Translations under genes and position numbers: made by a program
Assembly: GCF_035306585.1 (NCBI RefSeq)
Contig: NZ_DATGNU010000010.1
Span: 39,920 to 103,919 of the forward strand
Direction: 5' to 3'
Source: Galbibacter sp035306585
GTDB lineage: Bacteria > Bacteroidota > Bacteroidia > Flavobacteriales > Flavobacteriaceae
DNA: 64,000 nucleotides
The notes under the pieces: model-generated
Seen by the model: only the letters and a program-made list of their open reading frames with translations
Database searches by the model: none
What the model was told of the DNA's origin: nothing
Part shown: one piece after another, positions 34,469 through 42,439 of the stretch
Layout: each line of letters begins with the position of its first letter
How positions within the stretch are numbered: the first letter of the stretch is position 1

Positions 34469-34497
34469 CTATAAAGGTAACTTTCATACCTTTATAG
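34469..34497. promoter_or_regulatory. Perfect 11-bp dyad before the 34529 membrane protein gene
   Basis: CTATAAAGGTA and TACCTTTATAG are exact inverted copies separated by seven bases. The right arm contains TACCTTTA, one base off the -7 consensus, and the dyad ends 31 bases before the ATG at 34529. No T tract follows, so an operator overlapping the promoter, or a leader hairpin, is more likely than a terminator. Confidence 0.55.
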
Positions 34498-34528
34498 CTA
34501 CTGTAAATCATCCTGAAATCTCATTGTA

Positions 34529-35752
34529 ATGGAAAAGAAATTTATGGGTCTGTGTTTTAGTAATTTTCTAATTGCTGCAACACTAGGACTATTTCTTAGG
34601 TTCTTGTATATCTATCCCACCACTGGTTTTAATTTTAAATTTTTAACCCATGCGCATTCGCATATCGCTATGTTAGGTTGGGTTTATTTATCCATTCAAT
34701 GTTTTGTAGTGGGTTGGTATATCAAAGGTTCCTTAAAAAAATACAAGCGATTATTCTGGGTCACCCAACTAGCTGTTGTAGGGATGCTTTTAAGTTTCCC
34801 TTTTCAAGGATATGCTGCCATATCGATTAGCTTCTCCACCCTTCACATCTTCTGCAGTTATTTCCTGGCCTATTATTGCTTAAAAGAAATCAAACCTATA
34901 AATCCCGCCAATAAATTCATGCGCTGGGCGTTTATCTTTATGATACTCTCTACCATAGGAGTCTGGTGTCTAGGGCCAACGGTTTCTCAACTTGGAAAAT
35001 CCTCCCCATTTTATCAATTGGCCATTCAATATTTCTTGCATTTTCAATTCAATGGATGGTTTTTATTTGCAGTGCTTTCCATACTATTGAAAATACTAAA
35101 GGTACCCAATGGGACACTGACTGGTAAAGTGTACATTCTTGGGATTGTATCCACCATACTGACCTTTGCTTTTCCAGCAAGCTGGTATTTGGATTTTGAC
35201 ATCCTTTATTGGGTCAACGCCCTTGGAGTGGTATTGCAACTTATTATGCTATATTACCTTGTTAAGTTACTAAAACAGCCTCTCTCTACTTACCTAAGAA
35301 ACAAAAGTACGCTGACAAAAAACTTATACCAATTTGCTATTTTTAGTTTTATGATAAAGGTCGTGACCCAAGTATTTTCAATGGTGCCCTTTATTGCAGA
35401 ACAGGCACATCTGTACAGAAATTTAGTTATTGGCTTTATTCACCTTTTTATGCTAGGAATCATCAGTAGTTTGCTTTTTGCATATTTCTACCGAAGCCTA
35501 AAAATATCCGCCCCATATTGTTTTAATTGGGGGTCTTATTTATTTCTTTTAGGAATCGTAATAACAGAACTATTACTATTCACTCAAGGATTAATCTATA
35601 TCCTTAGATTAGGTGCCGGATTACCCCAATATTATTTGTGGTTATTTATAGGAAGCGCCATATTGGTGCTCGGCATCCTTTTAATGCTGATCAGTGTACT
35701 GCAAAGTTCAGTACTAAAGGGCAGCCTTGATAAGGCATCACAAACAACCTAA
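34529..35752 (+). CDS. Polytopic membrane protein of unknown function in the nitrite/NO module
   Basis: A 407-residue inner-membrane protein with about 12 hydrophobic helices and no soluble domain. Several His lie in or near helices: THAHSHIAMLGW after the first helix, the HFQFNGW segment in the middle and IGFIHLFMLGI in the second half. The first resembles the His-rich motifs of heme-copper-oxidase-like proteins and NnrS, suggesting heme or metal binding, but the protein is not a complete oxidase subunit by eye. It lies between the norZ-ric operon and the nirK operon and converges with the SCO gene. A role in NO or copper handling is inferred from its place. Confidence 0.75.
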   Translation: MEKKFMGLCFSNFLIAATLGLFLRFLYIYPTTGFNFKFLTHAHSHIAMLGWVYLSIQCFVVGWYIKGSLKKYKRLFWVTQLAVVGMLLSFPFQGYAAISISFSTLHIFCSYFLAYYCLKEIKPINPANKFMRWAFIFMILSTIGVWCLGPTVSQLGKSSPFYQLAIQYFLHFQFNGWFLFAVLSILLKILKVPNGTLTGKVYILGIVSTILTFAFPASWYLDFDILYWVNALGVVLQLIMLYYLVKLLKQPLSTYLRNKSTLTKNLYQFAIFSFMIKVVTQVFSMVPFIAEQAHLYRNLVIGFIHLFMLGIISSLLFAYFYRSLKISAPYCFNWGSYLFLLGIVITELLLFTQGLIYILRLGAGLPQYYLWLFIGSAILVLGILLMLISVLQSSVLKGSLDKASQTT

Positions 35753-35773
35753 TCTAAAGAAATAGAGACATTA

Positions 35774-36400
35774 TTACATAGCAGAAATCGCTTTTTCTAC
35801 TTGCTTGACAATGGCATCTGGACCTACGTTGATTCCTTCCTGCTGAAAAACTAGTTCTCCTTTATCATTAAAGACACTGATAATATTGGAGTGCGAGAAA
35901 TCGATGGGTGAAATTCTGCGATAATTAACCGCTAACACCGCTGCGAATTCACGCGTATTTGCCTCGGATGAACGCAGAAACACCCATGGCTCCTGATCCA
36001 TATGGTTTTCAATAGCAAAGGACTTTAAACGCTCTGGGGTATCTGTTTCTGGGTCGATACTGATCAGTAGCATTGTTACCTTATCCAATTGATCCTCTGG
36101 CAGACGCTCCTTTATAGTTCTCATATCCGCCACCAAACGTGGACAGGCTATTTGGCATGAGGTGTAAATCATTACAGTAACCAATACTTTTCCACGGTAA
36201 TCTAAAAAATTAACAGCCTCACCGTCTTGGTTGGTCCACTGTGATGGTAAATTGTATATAGACATATCAGAGATCGCCTCATCATTACTGACCACATAGG
36301 TAGGTTGATCATCGTTTTGTCCTTTTTTATCTGTTGCAGTGTTGCATGAGACAAGTAAACTCATCAACACTAAAACCATCATTTTATATCGATTCTTCAT
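35774..36400 (-). CDS. SCO1/SenC family copper chaperone lipoprotein
   Basis: A thioredoxin-fold protein of about 208 residues that delivers copper to CuA or other copper centres. The N-terminus MKNRYKMMVLVLMSLLVSC is a lipoprotein signal. The CxxxC copper motif is in TSCQIACP, and the third ligand His in IDFSHSNIISVF; LLISIDPETDTPERLKSFA is characteristic. A GTG at 36418 would extend it by six residues but gives a poorer signal. It follows the SUMF-like gene directly and the nirK gene, so loading copper into NirK is a plausible task. Confidence 0.9.
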   Translation of the reverse strand: MKNRYKMMVLVLMSLLVSCNTATDKKGQNDDQPTYVVSNDEAISDMSIYNLPSQWTNQDGEAVNFLDYRGKVLVTVMIYTSCQIACPRLVADMRTIKERLPEDQLDKVTMLLISIDPETDTPERLKSFAIENHMDQEPWVFLRSSEANTREFAAVLAVNYRRISPIDFSHSNIISVFNDKGELVFQQEGINVGPDAIVKQVEKAISAM

Positions 36401-36418
36401 AATATTATTTTCAACCAC

Positions 36419-37222
36419 TTAATTAATATCTGAGGCACACCGAAACCCTAGGTTCTTTACCGCATAGCGCGCCTTAATACTTCCTCTAAAAGCATAGCGC
36501 ATAAAGGCAGCATAGTTCATCAAATCGGTAGCACCAATGGATGCCGCCCCACAGAAAAGATTCTGATCACTATCTACATCACGACGAGACTCACCTGAGA
36601 GCATCACAGAATTATAATCCATGGTCCATTCCCATACCAAATCATGCATATCATAGACGCCCCAATAGTTCGGTTGCCCTTGTCCAACACTGCGTTGAGC
36701 GGTGTTTGGCGTTTCATACCAGGATAAGATTTCCTCGGTGTATTTCACATCCTTTCTTGCATCCTTTTTAAACGCATCAGCCATTGCTACATACTCCCAT
36801 TCGTCTAGGGTTGGCAGCCGTTTACCTTGACATTCACAATAAGCCTTAGCGGCAAACCAGGACACATAATTAACTGCCGCGTTTTCATTGAGCTCATCTC
36901 CTAGCACTATATCACTTTCCCAACTCTTTAAATACCCATTATCCGCGAAAATTGATTTGACATTCGAGCGTTTCCACATAGGATTCTTCTTTACAAATTG
37001 AAGGTAATCTTTTAACCTAACAGGATACTTATCAAGAAGAAAAGCATCTACTTGAACAGCCACCGTATCATTGCCGTAAAGTGGGATATACGTTCCCGTT
37101 TCAATACGCGCCATAGTCGTTTCCTGGGCTAAGGTTGCGCTAGTGATCAGTAGACATATTCTTAAAACACCATACTTTTTAAATACTGCCATCATAACCA
37201 TCATTTGTTTAGTGTTGAACAA
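36419..37222 (-). CDS. Exported SUMF1/FGE-fold protein without the catalytic Cys pair
   Basis: A 267-residue protein with a signal-like N-terminus (ICLLITSATLAQE) and a formylglycine-generating-enzyme fold. Recognisable segments are IETGTYIPL, VDAFLLDKYPV, AVNYVSWFAAKAYCECQGKRLPTLDEWEYVA and GVYDMHDLVWEWTMDYNSV. The paired active-site Cys in the RGGSWxC region of true FGE enzymes are absent: the segment before GFRCA reads without them, so it is unlikely to make formylglycine. It lies between nirK and the SCO gene and may assist NirK maturation or bind another partner. The start is uncertain since several Met codons occur in the first 11 residues. Confidence 0.8.
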   Translation of the reverse strand: MFNTKQMMVMMAVFKKYGVLRICLLITSATLAQETTMARIETGTYIPLYGNDTVAVQVDAFLLDKYPVRLKDYLQFVKKNPMWKRSNVKSIFADNGYLKSWESDIVLGDELNENAAVNYVSWFAAKAYCECQGKRLPTLDEWEYVAMADAFKKDARKDVKYTEEILSWYETPNTAQRSVGQGQPNYWGVYDMHDLVWEWTMDYNSVMLSGESRRDVDSDQNLFCGAASIGATDLMNYAAFMRYAFRGSIKARYAVKNLGFRCASDIN

Positions 37223-37255
37223 TCCAATAAAACAGTAATGTAACGTAAATAGCTT

Positions 37256-37304
37256 ATAAAAGGGGCAGTAGAATCACATGAACCCCAAAAAAAGCCCCTT
37301 TTAT
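37256..37304 (-). terminator. Hairpin behind nirK, possible partial terminator
   Basis: ATAAAAGGGGC and GCCCCTTTTAT form a perfect 11-bp stem with a 27-base loop, in the 93-base space between nirK and the next gene of the same strand. On the minus strand T tracts lie inside the loop and at the end of the stem. It could stop most nirK transcripts and let some run into the two following genes, or stabilise the nirK mRNA 3' end. Confidence 0.55.
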
Positions 37305-37315
37305 ATTATTGATCA

Positions 37316-38746
37316 CTATTCTCCTGCTCTAATTTTCGCTACCATCTCTGGAGTAACACGTACTTTTGAATTATCCCAACTATGGTAAATATAGGTCAGT
37401 ACATTGGCAATTTCTTCATCGGTAAGTCCCTGACTAGGCATTACGTTATTATACGTAGCGCCATTTACAGTAATTTCTCCTTGCAATCCTTGTAGAACCA
37501 CCTTAATACTTCGATCCACATCATCATTTAAGTAATCGGAAGCAGCTAATGGAGGGAACACATTCTCGATTCCTTGCCCCTCTGCCTGGTGACAAGCGAA
37601 ACAGGTAGTCATGTAGACTTGTTTTCCATAGGTCATTTGATCCTCTAAATCCATTGCAGCTGGAGGTGGAACGACCTGATTATTCGAAGGTAATTCTTGA
37701 ATTGTACCTCCTTCCGGCTGATAGATTCCTTCTCGTAGTTCTCCTGAGAACACTTTTAGGTTTTCATCCCCAGAGACTTGTAGTTGTGCTAAGGCTCCTT
37801 TGTTAAATGCCCGGAAGACAGAATGATCCAACAACACATAACTTCCTGGTACATTCACTTTAAATTCTACAATAGCAGCACCTCCAGCGGGAATCAAGGT
37901 TGTTTGAACATTTTCATTGATCAAATCACCACCTTCCACATGAACTCTATCGAAAATCTCACCAATCACATGGAAAGACGATACCAGATTAGGACCTCCA
38001 TTTCCGACATACAATCGAACGGTCTCACCAGCTTTAGCTGTGATCGCATTTTTACCAACCATTGACCCAGTGTTTCCATTAAAGACCACATAGTCTGCCT
38101 CTTCAGCCATAGCCTTTTCCATATCGAATGGTTGAAGTCCTCTTTCACCAGTTTTTCCCTTGGTATAGAAATCCCCTTGCATGATATAGTACTCCTTATC
38201 CACTGGTGGCAATCCTTCTTCAGGTTCCACTAAAATCAACCCGTACATTCCGTTAGCGATATGCATCCCAACAGGCGCTGTGGCACAGTGGTAGACAAAT
38301 AAACCAGGATTCAGGGTTTTAAATGAAAATGTCTTTTCATAACCAGGTGCTACAAAGGAAGATTCAGCTCCACCTCCAGGTCCATTCACAGCGTGGAGAT
38401 CGATGTTGTGTGGCAACTTGTTGTCGGGATGATTCTTTAAAGTGAACATGATTTCATCCCCAACCTTTGCGCGGATAAAACTTCCAGGGACGGTTCCCCC
38501 AAAGGTCCAGAAAACGTATTTTACTCCATCAGAAAGTTCCATTTCCTTCTCCACAATCTCCATATCCACAATTAACTTTTTAGCCTTACGCTTTGCGGTG
38601 GGTTTAGGTACATAAGGCGGTGAAGTAAGATCTGCTACCATTTCTAATTCCACGTTAGAGTGCTCTAAGTCTACGGTTTCTTCCTTCTTAGTAGAGCAAG
38701 AAAATACCAGTAGCAGACAAACTAAATATTTAATGACATTACTCAT
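37316..38746 (-). CDS. nirK: Copper nitrite reductase with C-terminal cytochrome c domain
   Basis: A 476-residue periplasmic lipoprotein (signal ending LLLVFSC) that reduces nitrite to NO. The two cupredoxin domains span about 45-335: LPHNIDLHAVNGPGGG holds type-2 copper His and the catalytic Asp, LFVYHCATAPVGMHIANGM the type-1 His-Cys-His-Met ligands, and VSSFHVIGEIFDRV the second catalytic His. A Pro-rich linker leads to a class I cytochrome c domain (about 365-476) with the CFACH heme motif at 382-386 and a distal Met (NVMPSQGL). The fused cytochrome probably feeds electrons straight to the type-1 copper. The gene leads the operon with the SUMF-like and SCO genes. Confidence 0.95.
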   Translation of the reverse strand: MSNVIKYLVCLLLVFSCSTKKEETVDLEHSNVELEMVADLTSPPYVPKPTAKRKAKKLIVDMEIVEKEMELSDGVKYVFWTFGGTVPGSFIRAKVGDEIMFTLKNHPDNKLPHNIDLHAVNGPGGGAESSFVAPGYEKTFSFKTLNPGLFVYHCATAPVGMHIANGMYGLILVEPEEGLPPVDKEYYIMQGDFYTKGKTGERGLQPFDMEKAMAEEADYVVFNGNTGSMVGKNAITAKAGETVRLYVGNGGPNLVSSFHVIGEIFDRVHVEGGDLINENVQTTLIPAGGAAIVEFKVNVPGSYVLLDHSVFRAFNKGALAQLQVSGDENLKVFSGELREGIYQPEGGTIQELPSNNQVVPPPAAMDLEDQMTYGKQVYMTTCFACHQAEGQGIENVFPPLAASDYLNDDVDRSIKVVLQGLQGEITVNGATYNNVMPSQGLTDEEIANVLTYIYHSWDNSKVRVTPEMVAKIRAGE

Positions 38747-38779
38747 AATAATAACAATTTAATTAGGATTTTAATAAAT

Positions 38780-38795
38780 AGGACAACTTTGTCTT
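38780..38795 (-). promoter_or_regulatory. Predicted Rrf2 operator 3, at the nirK transcription start
   Basis: On the minus strand AAGACAA-AG-TTGTCCT, the most symmetrical of the three 7-2-7 dyads. It lies just downstream of the predicted nirK start point near 38798. Confidence 0.55.
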
Positions 38796-38803
38796 ATTTG
38801 AAG

Positions 38804-38811
38804 CAAATATA
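38804..38811 (-). promoter_or_regulatory. -7 element of nirK
   Basis: Minus-strand TATATTTG is a full -7 consensus; the predicted start near 38798 gives a leader of about 50 bases. There is no TTG at -33, as expected for an activator-dependent promoter. Confidence 0.55.
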
Positions 38812-38832
38812 CGCTGAACCCTACATAAAAAA

Positions 38833-38848
38833 TATGATTTAAGTCATA
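38833..38848. promoter_or_regulatory. CRP/FNR-like dyad upstream of nirK
   Basis: TATGA-N6-TCATA has the 5-6-5 geometry of CRP/FNR-family sites. Its centre (38840.5) is about 42 bases upstream of the predicted nirK start, the usual place of a class II activator. Confidence 0.5.
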
Positions 38849-38894
38849 ACATATAAATGATTTTAAAGTCAAAATTTGATAAATTAGACTACAT

Positions 38895-38922
38895 TTGGAT
38901 TAAGGGAAAAAGGTTATATTAG
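38895..38922 (+). promoter_or_regulatory. Promoter of the SDR gene at 38943
   Basis: TTG at 38895-38897, a 17-base spacer and TATATTAG at 38915-38922 (one mismatch). The expected start near 38928 supports the ATG at 38943 rather than the in-frame codon at 38922. Confidence 0.5.
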
Positions 38923-38942
38923 TGTTAAATATCTTAAAAAAG

Positions 38943-39821
38943 ATGGATTACAATAAAAAAATGTTGCGTGATGATGCCTTAAAAAGTAAAACAATCGTAG
39001 TTACTGGCGGCGGAAGTGGATTGGGAAAAGCCATGACACGTTATTTTTTAGAATTAGGAGCTCAGGTAGCCATCACTTCAAGAAATATAGAAAAATTACA
39101 AAAAACAGCCGCTGAGCTACAGGAAGAAACTGGTGGGAGCTGCTTTGCGGTCTCCTGCGATGTCAGACATTATGATCAAGTGGAGGCTATGCATAGGGCG
39201 GTGATTGCAAAATTTGGAAAGATTGATGTTCTTCTTAACAATGCAGCTGGTAATTTTATATCGCCCACAGAACGACTTTCGGCCAATGCCTTTGACACTA
39301 TTATAGATATTGTATTAAAGGGAACAAAAAACTGTACCCTTGCCTTTGGTAAGCATTGGATTGATCGCAAACAAACCAATACCACCGTATTAAATATAGT
39401 TACTACCTATGCTTGGACGGGTTCAGCCTATGTCGTACCATCGGCAACTGCCAAAGCAGGGGTATTAGCGCTAACGCGTAGTCTAGCTGTTGAATGGGCT
39501 AAATACGGCATACGTTTTAATGCTATTGCTCCAGGCCCCTTCCCTACCAAAGGAGCTTGGGATCGTTTATTACCTGGAGACTTAAAAGAAAAATTTGACC
39601 TAGCTAAAAAGGTACCACTAAAAAGAGTAGGTGAACACCAAGAGCTCGCGAACCTCGCCGCATACATGGTATCCGACTTTTCTGCCTACCTCAATGGAGA
39701 GGTCATCACCTTAGATGGTGGAGAGTGGTTAAAAGGTGCTGGTCAGTTTAATATTTTAGAAGCCATACCAGAGGATATGTGGGATCAACTAGAGGCAATG
39801 ATTCGTTCCAAAAAGCAGTAA
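38943..39821 (+). CDS. SDR oxidoreductase of the 2,4-dienoyl-CoA reductase type
   Basis: A 292-residue cytoplasmic short-chain dehydrogenase. TGGGSGLGKAM is the cofactor motif and NNAAGNFISPTERLS is the signature of 2,4-dienoyl-CoA reductases and peroxisomal-type trans-enoyl reductases. Instead of a plain YxxxK it has SAYVVPSATAKAG, where the Lys after ATA stands in the catalytic Lys position, as in this branch. It probably acts in breakdown of unsaturated fatty acids. It is divergent from nirK but seems unrelated in function. The substrate is inferred from family resemblance. Confidence 0.82.
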   Translation: MDYNKKMLRDDALKSKTIVVTGGGSGLGKAMTRYFLELGAQVAITSRNIEKLQKTAAELQEETGGSCFAVSCDVRHYDQVEAMHRAVIAKFGKIDVLLNNAAGNFISPTERLSANAFDTIIDIVLKGTKNCTLAFGKHWIDRKQTNTTVLNIVTTYAWTGSAYVVPSATAKAGVLALTRSLAVEWAKYGIRFNAIAPGPFPTKGAWDRLLPGDLKEKFDLAKKVPLKRVGEHQELANLAAYMVSDFSAYLNGEVITLDGGEWLKGAGQFNILEAIPEDMWDQLEAMIRSKKQ

Positions 39822-39988
39822 AATTTCCTAATTAAGGACAAAAAAACCGCCCTATTTTCGTGAATAAAGACCAATTTGTAGTTGTTAATTACTTTGTTGG
39901 CGAACTGTTAACAAAATTCATTTTCTAAACTCACAAATAATCGTATTTTTACCTGACTAAAATTACCTTACTAAAATCGAATTAACTC

Positions 39989-40762
39989 ATGGGCAAAGTA
40001 ATTGCTGTAGCAAATCAAAAAGGTGGTGTCGGTAAGACCACCACTTCCGTTAATCTAGCGGCATCTTTGGGCGTACTTGAAAAAAAAGTATTGCTAATTG
40101 ACGCTGATCCTCAGGCAAATGCTACTTCCGGTTTAGGAATTGATGTTGAGTCGGTTGAGGGAGGCACATATCAATTGTTAGAACATTCGGCAACCCCCGA
40201 AGAAATCATTTTAAAAACGGAGTCCCCAAACGTTGAACTTGTACCTGCACATATTGACTTGGTCGCTATTGAAATCGAACTTGTCGACAAAGATCAGCGG
40301 GAATATATGTTAGCAAAAGCTATTGAGAAGCTTAGGAATTCGTATGATTATATATTGATTGACTGCGCTCCATCACTTGGCTTATTGACATTAAATGCCT
40401 TAACCGCATCTGATTCAGTGATCATTCCAATTCAATGTGAATATTTTGCATTAGAAGGATTGGGTAAATTACTCAACACAATCAAGAGCGTACAAAAAAT
40501 ACACAATCCGAATCTAGACATTGAAGGCTTGCTGCTAACGATGTACGATTCTAGACTTAGACTATCCAATCAAGTCGTAGAGGAGGTTCAAAAACACTTT
40601 AGCGAAATGGTATTTGAAACCATTATTCAACGAAATGTGCGATTGAGTGAGGCGCCGAGTTATGGAGAAACAATCATCAACTATGACGCTACTAGTAAAG
40701 GTGCTACAAACTACTTGAGTTTGGCGCACGAGATAATTAAGAAGAATAAGCAAACGGTGTAA
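39989..40762 (+). CDS. parA: Chromosome partitioning ATPase ParA (Soj)
   Basis: A 257-residue ParA/MinD-type ATPase that helps segregate and position chromosome origins. The deviant Walker A motif KGGVGKTTT is at about 11-19, DADPQAN follows at about 40-46 (A' motif), and DYILIDCAPSLGLLTLNAL is the B motif region. Short N-terminus without an HTH marks it as the chromosomal small form. It is directly joined to parB without a gap, forming a parAB operon followed by envelope and lysine genes. Confidence 0.95.
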   Translation: MGKVIAVANQKGGVGKTTTSVNLAASLGVLEKKVLLIDADPQANATSGLGIDVESVEGGTYQLLEHSATPEEIILKTESPNVELVPAHIDLVAIEIELVDKDQREYMLAKAIEKLRNSYDYILIDCAPSLGLLTLNALTASDSVIIPIQCEYFALEGLGKLLNTIKSVQKIHNPNLDIEGLLLTMYDSRLRLSNQVVEEVQKHFSEMVFETIIQRNVRLSEAPSYGETIINYDATSKGATNYLSLAHEIIKKNKQTV

Positions 40763-41659
40763 ATGGCAAAGGCAACAAAGAAACAGGCTTTAGGAAGAGG
40801 TTTATCTGCATTACTTAAAGACCCCGACAACGACATTAAATCGGCCTCGGATAAGAATGCTGATAAGGTCGTGGGTAGCATTGTGGAACTGGAAATTGAC
40901 TCCATAGAAGTAAACCCATTTCAACCTAGAACTAATTTTAATGAAGAAACATTACAAGAACTCTCCACCTCAATTCGTGAGCTAGGGGTGATTCAACCTA
41001 TAACAGTTCGCAAATTAGATTTCAACAAATACCAATTAGTCTCTGGTGAGCGAAGATTGCGAGCTTCAAAATTAGCAGGTCTGACCCTCATACCGGCCTA
41101 TATTAGAATTGCAAATGACCAAGAGTCCCTTGAGATGGCTTTGGTGGAGAACATTCAACGACAAGATTTAGATCCTATCGAGATCTCTCTTTCTTATCAA
41201 AGACTTATCGATGAAATCAATATTACTCAAGAACAATTAAGTGACCGCGTAGGTAAAAAGCGATCTACCATCACCAATTATTTACGACTATTAAAATTAG
41301 ACCCCATCATCCAAACCGGAATGAGGGATGGTTTTGTCAGTATGGGACATGGACGAGCACTGATCAATATAGAGAACAAAAAAGACCAGTTAGAGATTTA
41401 CGAAAAAGTAATTTCGCAACGACTAAGTGTTCGCGACACTGAAAAGTTAGTTCGTACTTACCAAGAGAGTAAGGATCAAAAGAATGTAAAAAGTACTTCA
41501 GTAGAAATTCCAGAATATATTTCCGAAAATGTCGATGAGTTAACAGAATACTTTTCTTCAAAAGTTGACGTTAAAGTAGCAAAGAACGGAAAAGGTAAGT
41601 TAATTATACCATTCCACTCTAAAGAAGATTTTTTACGTCTTACTAAACTTCTTAAATAG
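40763..41659 (+). CDS. parB: Chromosome partitioning protein ParB (Spo0J)
   Basis: A 298-residue centromere-binding CTPase. The N-terminus KKQALGRGLSALL is the conserved segment that contacts ParA. The ParB/sulfiredoxin-like domain (about 45-140) shows IEVNPFQPRTNF, LGVIQPITVR, the GERRLRASKLAG CTP motif and ENIQRQDL DPIE. The central helix-turn-helix region (TQEQLSDRVGKKRSTITNYLRLLKL) reads parS and the C-terminal domain dimerises. No parS-like palindrome was recognised nearby. Confidence 0.95.
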   Translation: MAKATKKQALGRGLSALLKDPDNDIKSASDKNADKVVGSIVELEIDSIEVNPFQPRTNFNEETLQELSTSIRELGVIQPITVRKLDFNKYQLVSGERRLRASKLAGLTLIPAYIRIANDQESLEMALVENIQRQDLDPIEISLSYQRLIDEINITQEQLSDRVGKKRSTITNYLRLLKLDPIIQTGMRDGFVSMGHGRALINIENKKDQLEIYEKVISQRLSVRDTEKLVRTYQESKDQKNVKSTSVEIPEYISENVDELTEYFSSKVDVKVAKNGKGKLIIPFHSKEDFLRLTKLLK

Positions 41660-42420
41660 TGCTTAAAAAAGGATTATTCATATTTTTTTTCTCGCTTTTT
41701 CATTTCATGGTTTTCGCTCAGGAGAAGCAAACGGATTCAATCTCTAACCAACAGGCCGAGACAGATCCTATCCATGAATTGACTAAAAGAGAGCTCAAAA
41801 AACTAGAAAAAGAAGCAAAAGACTCCTTGCAGCTTGTTACGGTTCAAGACACCGTTTCAAGTGACACCTTGACTAAAAAAGAAATCAGACAACTTAAAAG
41901 ACAACGAAAACGCGATAGCATCGCCAAAATCCCAGTGGATATCGATCCATTAGCACCTGCAAAGGCTGCTTTTTATTCTGCAATACTTCCAGGTCTAGGG
42001 CAAATCTATAATAAAAGTTATTGGAAGGTTCCTTTAGTTTATGGCGCTATCGGAACTGGTGCATATTTTTACATAGAGAACACCAATAATTACAATCGCT
42101 ACCGAGACGCTTATAAAAGGCGTTTAGCAGGCTTTCACGATGATGAATTCTACGATATTAACGGAGATGGTATTTCTCCTGGAAATCCAGATGTTAGCGA
42201 TGACGCCTTAAGGGATGCACAGGAATTTTATCAACGAAATCGCGATCTCTCCCTACTGATTACCATTGGATTATATGTTTTAAATATCGTGGATGCCAAT
42301 GTCGATGCACATTTAAAACAATTCAATGTCAACGAAAATATATCTTTCAAACCATATATTGAACAAAATCAACTTAATTACAATCCAAACTACGGACTGA
42401 GTCTAAGTTTGAATTTTTAA
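41659..42420 (+). CDS. DUF5683 family envelope protein
   Basis: A 253-residue protein starting with GTG, whose first base overlaps the parB stop. The signal peptide (LFIFFFSLFHFMVFAQ) is followed by a Lys/Glu-rich linker (about 25-95) and the DUF5683 region LAPAKAAFYSAILPGLGQIYNKSYWKVPLVYGAIGTGAYFYI, with glycine-rich membrane segments and a second hydrophobic helix near 205-220. The family is common in Bacteroidota next to parAB and dapB and probably sits in the envelope. No function is known. Confidence 0.88.
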   Translation: MLKKGLFIFFFSLFHFMVFAQEKQTDSISNQQAETDPIHELTKRELKKLEKEAKDSLQLVTVQDTVSSDTLTKKEIRQLKRQRKRDSIAKIPVDIDPLAPAKAAFYSAILPGLGQIYNKSYWKVPLVYGAIGTGAYFYIENTNNYNRYRDAYKRRLAGFHDDEFYDINGDGISPGNPDVSDDALRDAQEFYQRNRDLSLLITIGLYVLNIVDANVDAHLKQFNVNENISFKPYIEQNQLNYNPNYGLSLSLNF

Positions 42421-42439
42421 AATCTATAAAATATTACCG

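Noticed and set aside
39834..39844. AGGACAA half-site behind the SDR gene, as a fourth Rrf2 operator
   Set aside because: Only one half matches; the second half (AAACCGC) does not, and no promoter for a nitrogen gene lies there.
39822..41660. parS centromere site near parAB
   Set aside because: No TGTTTCACGTGAAACA-like palindrome was found by eye in or around the genes.
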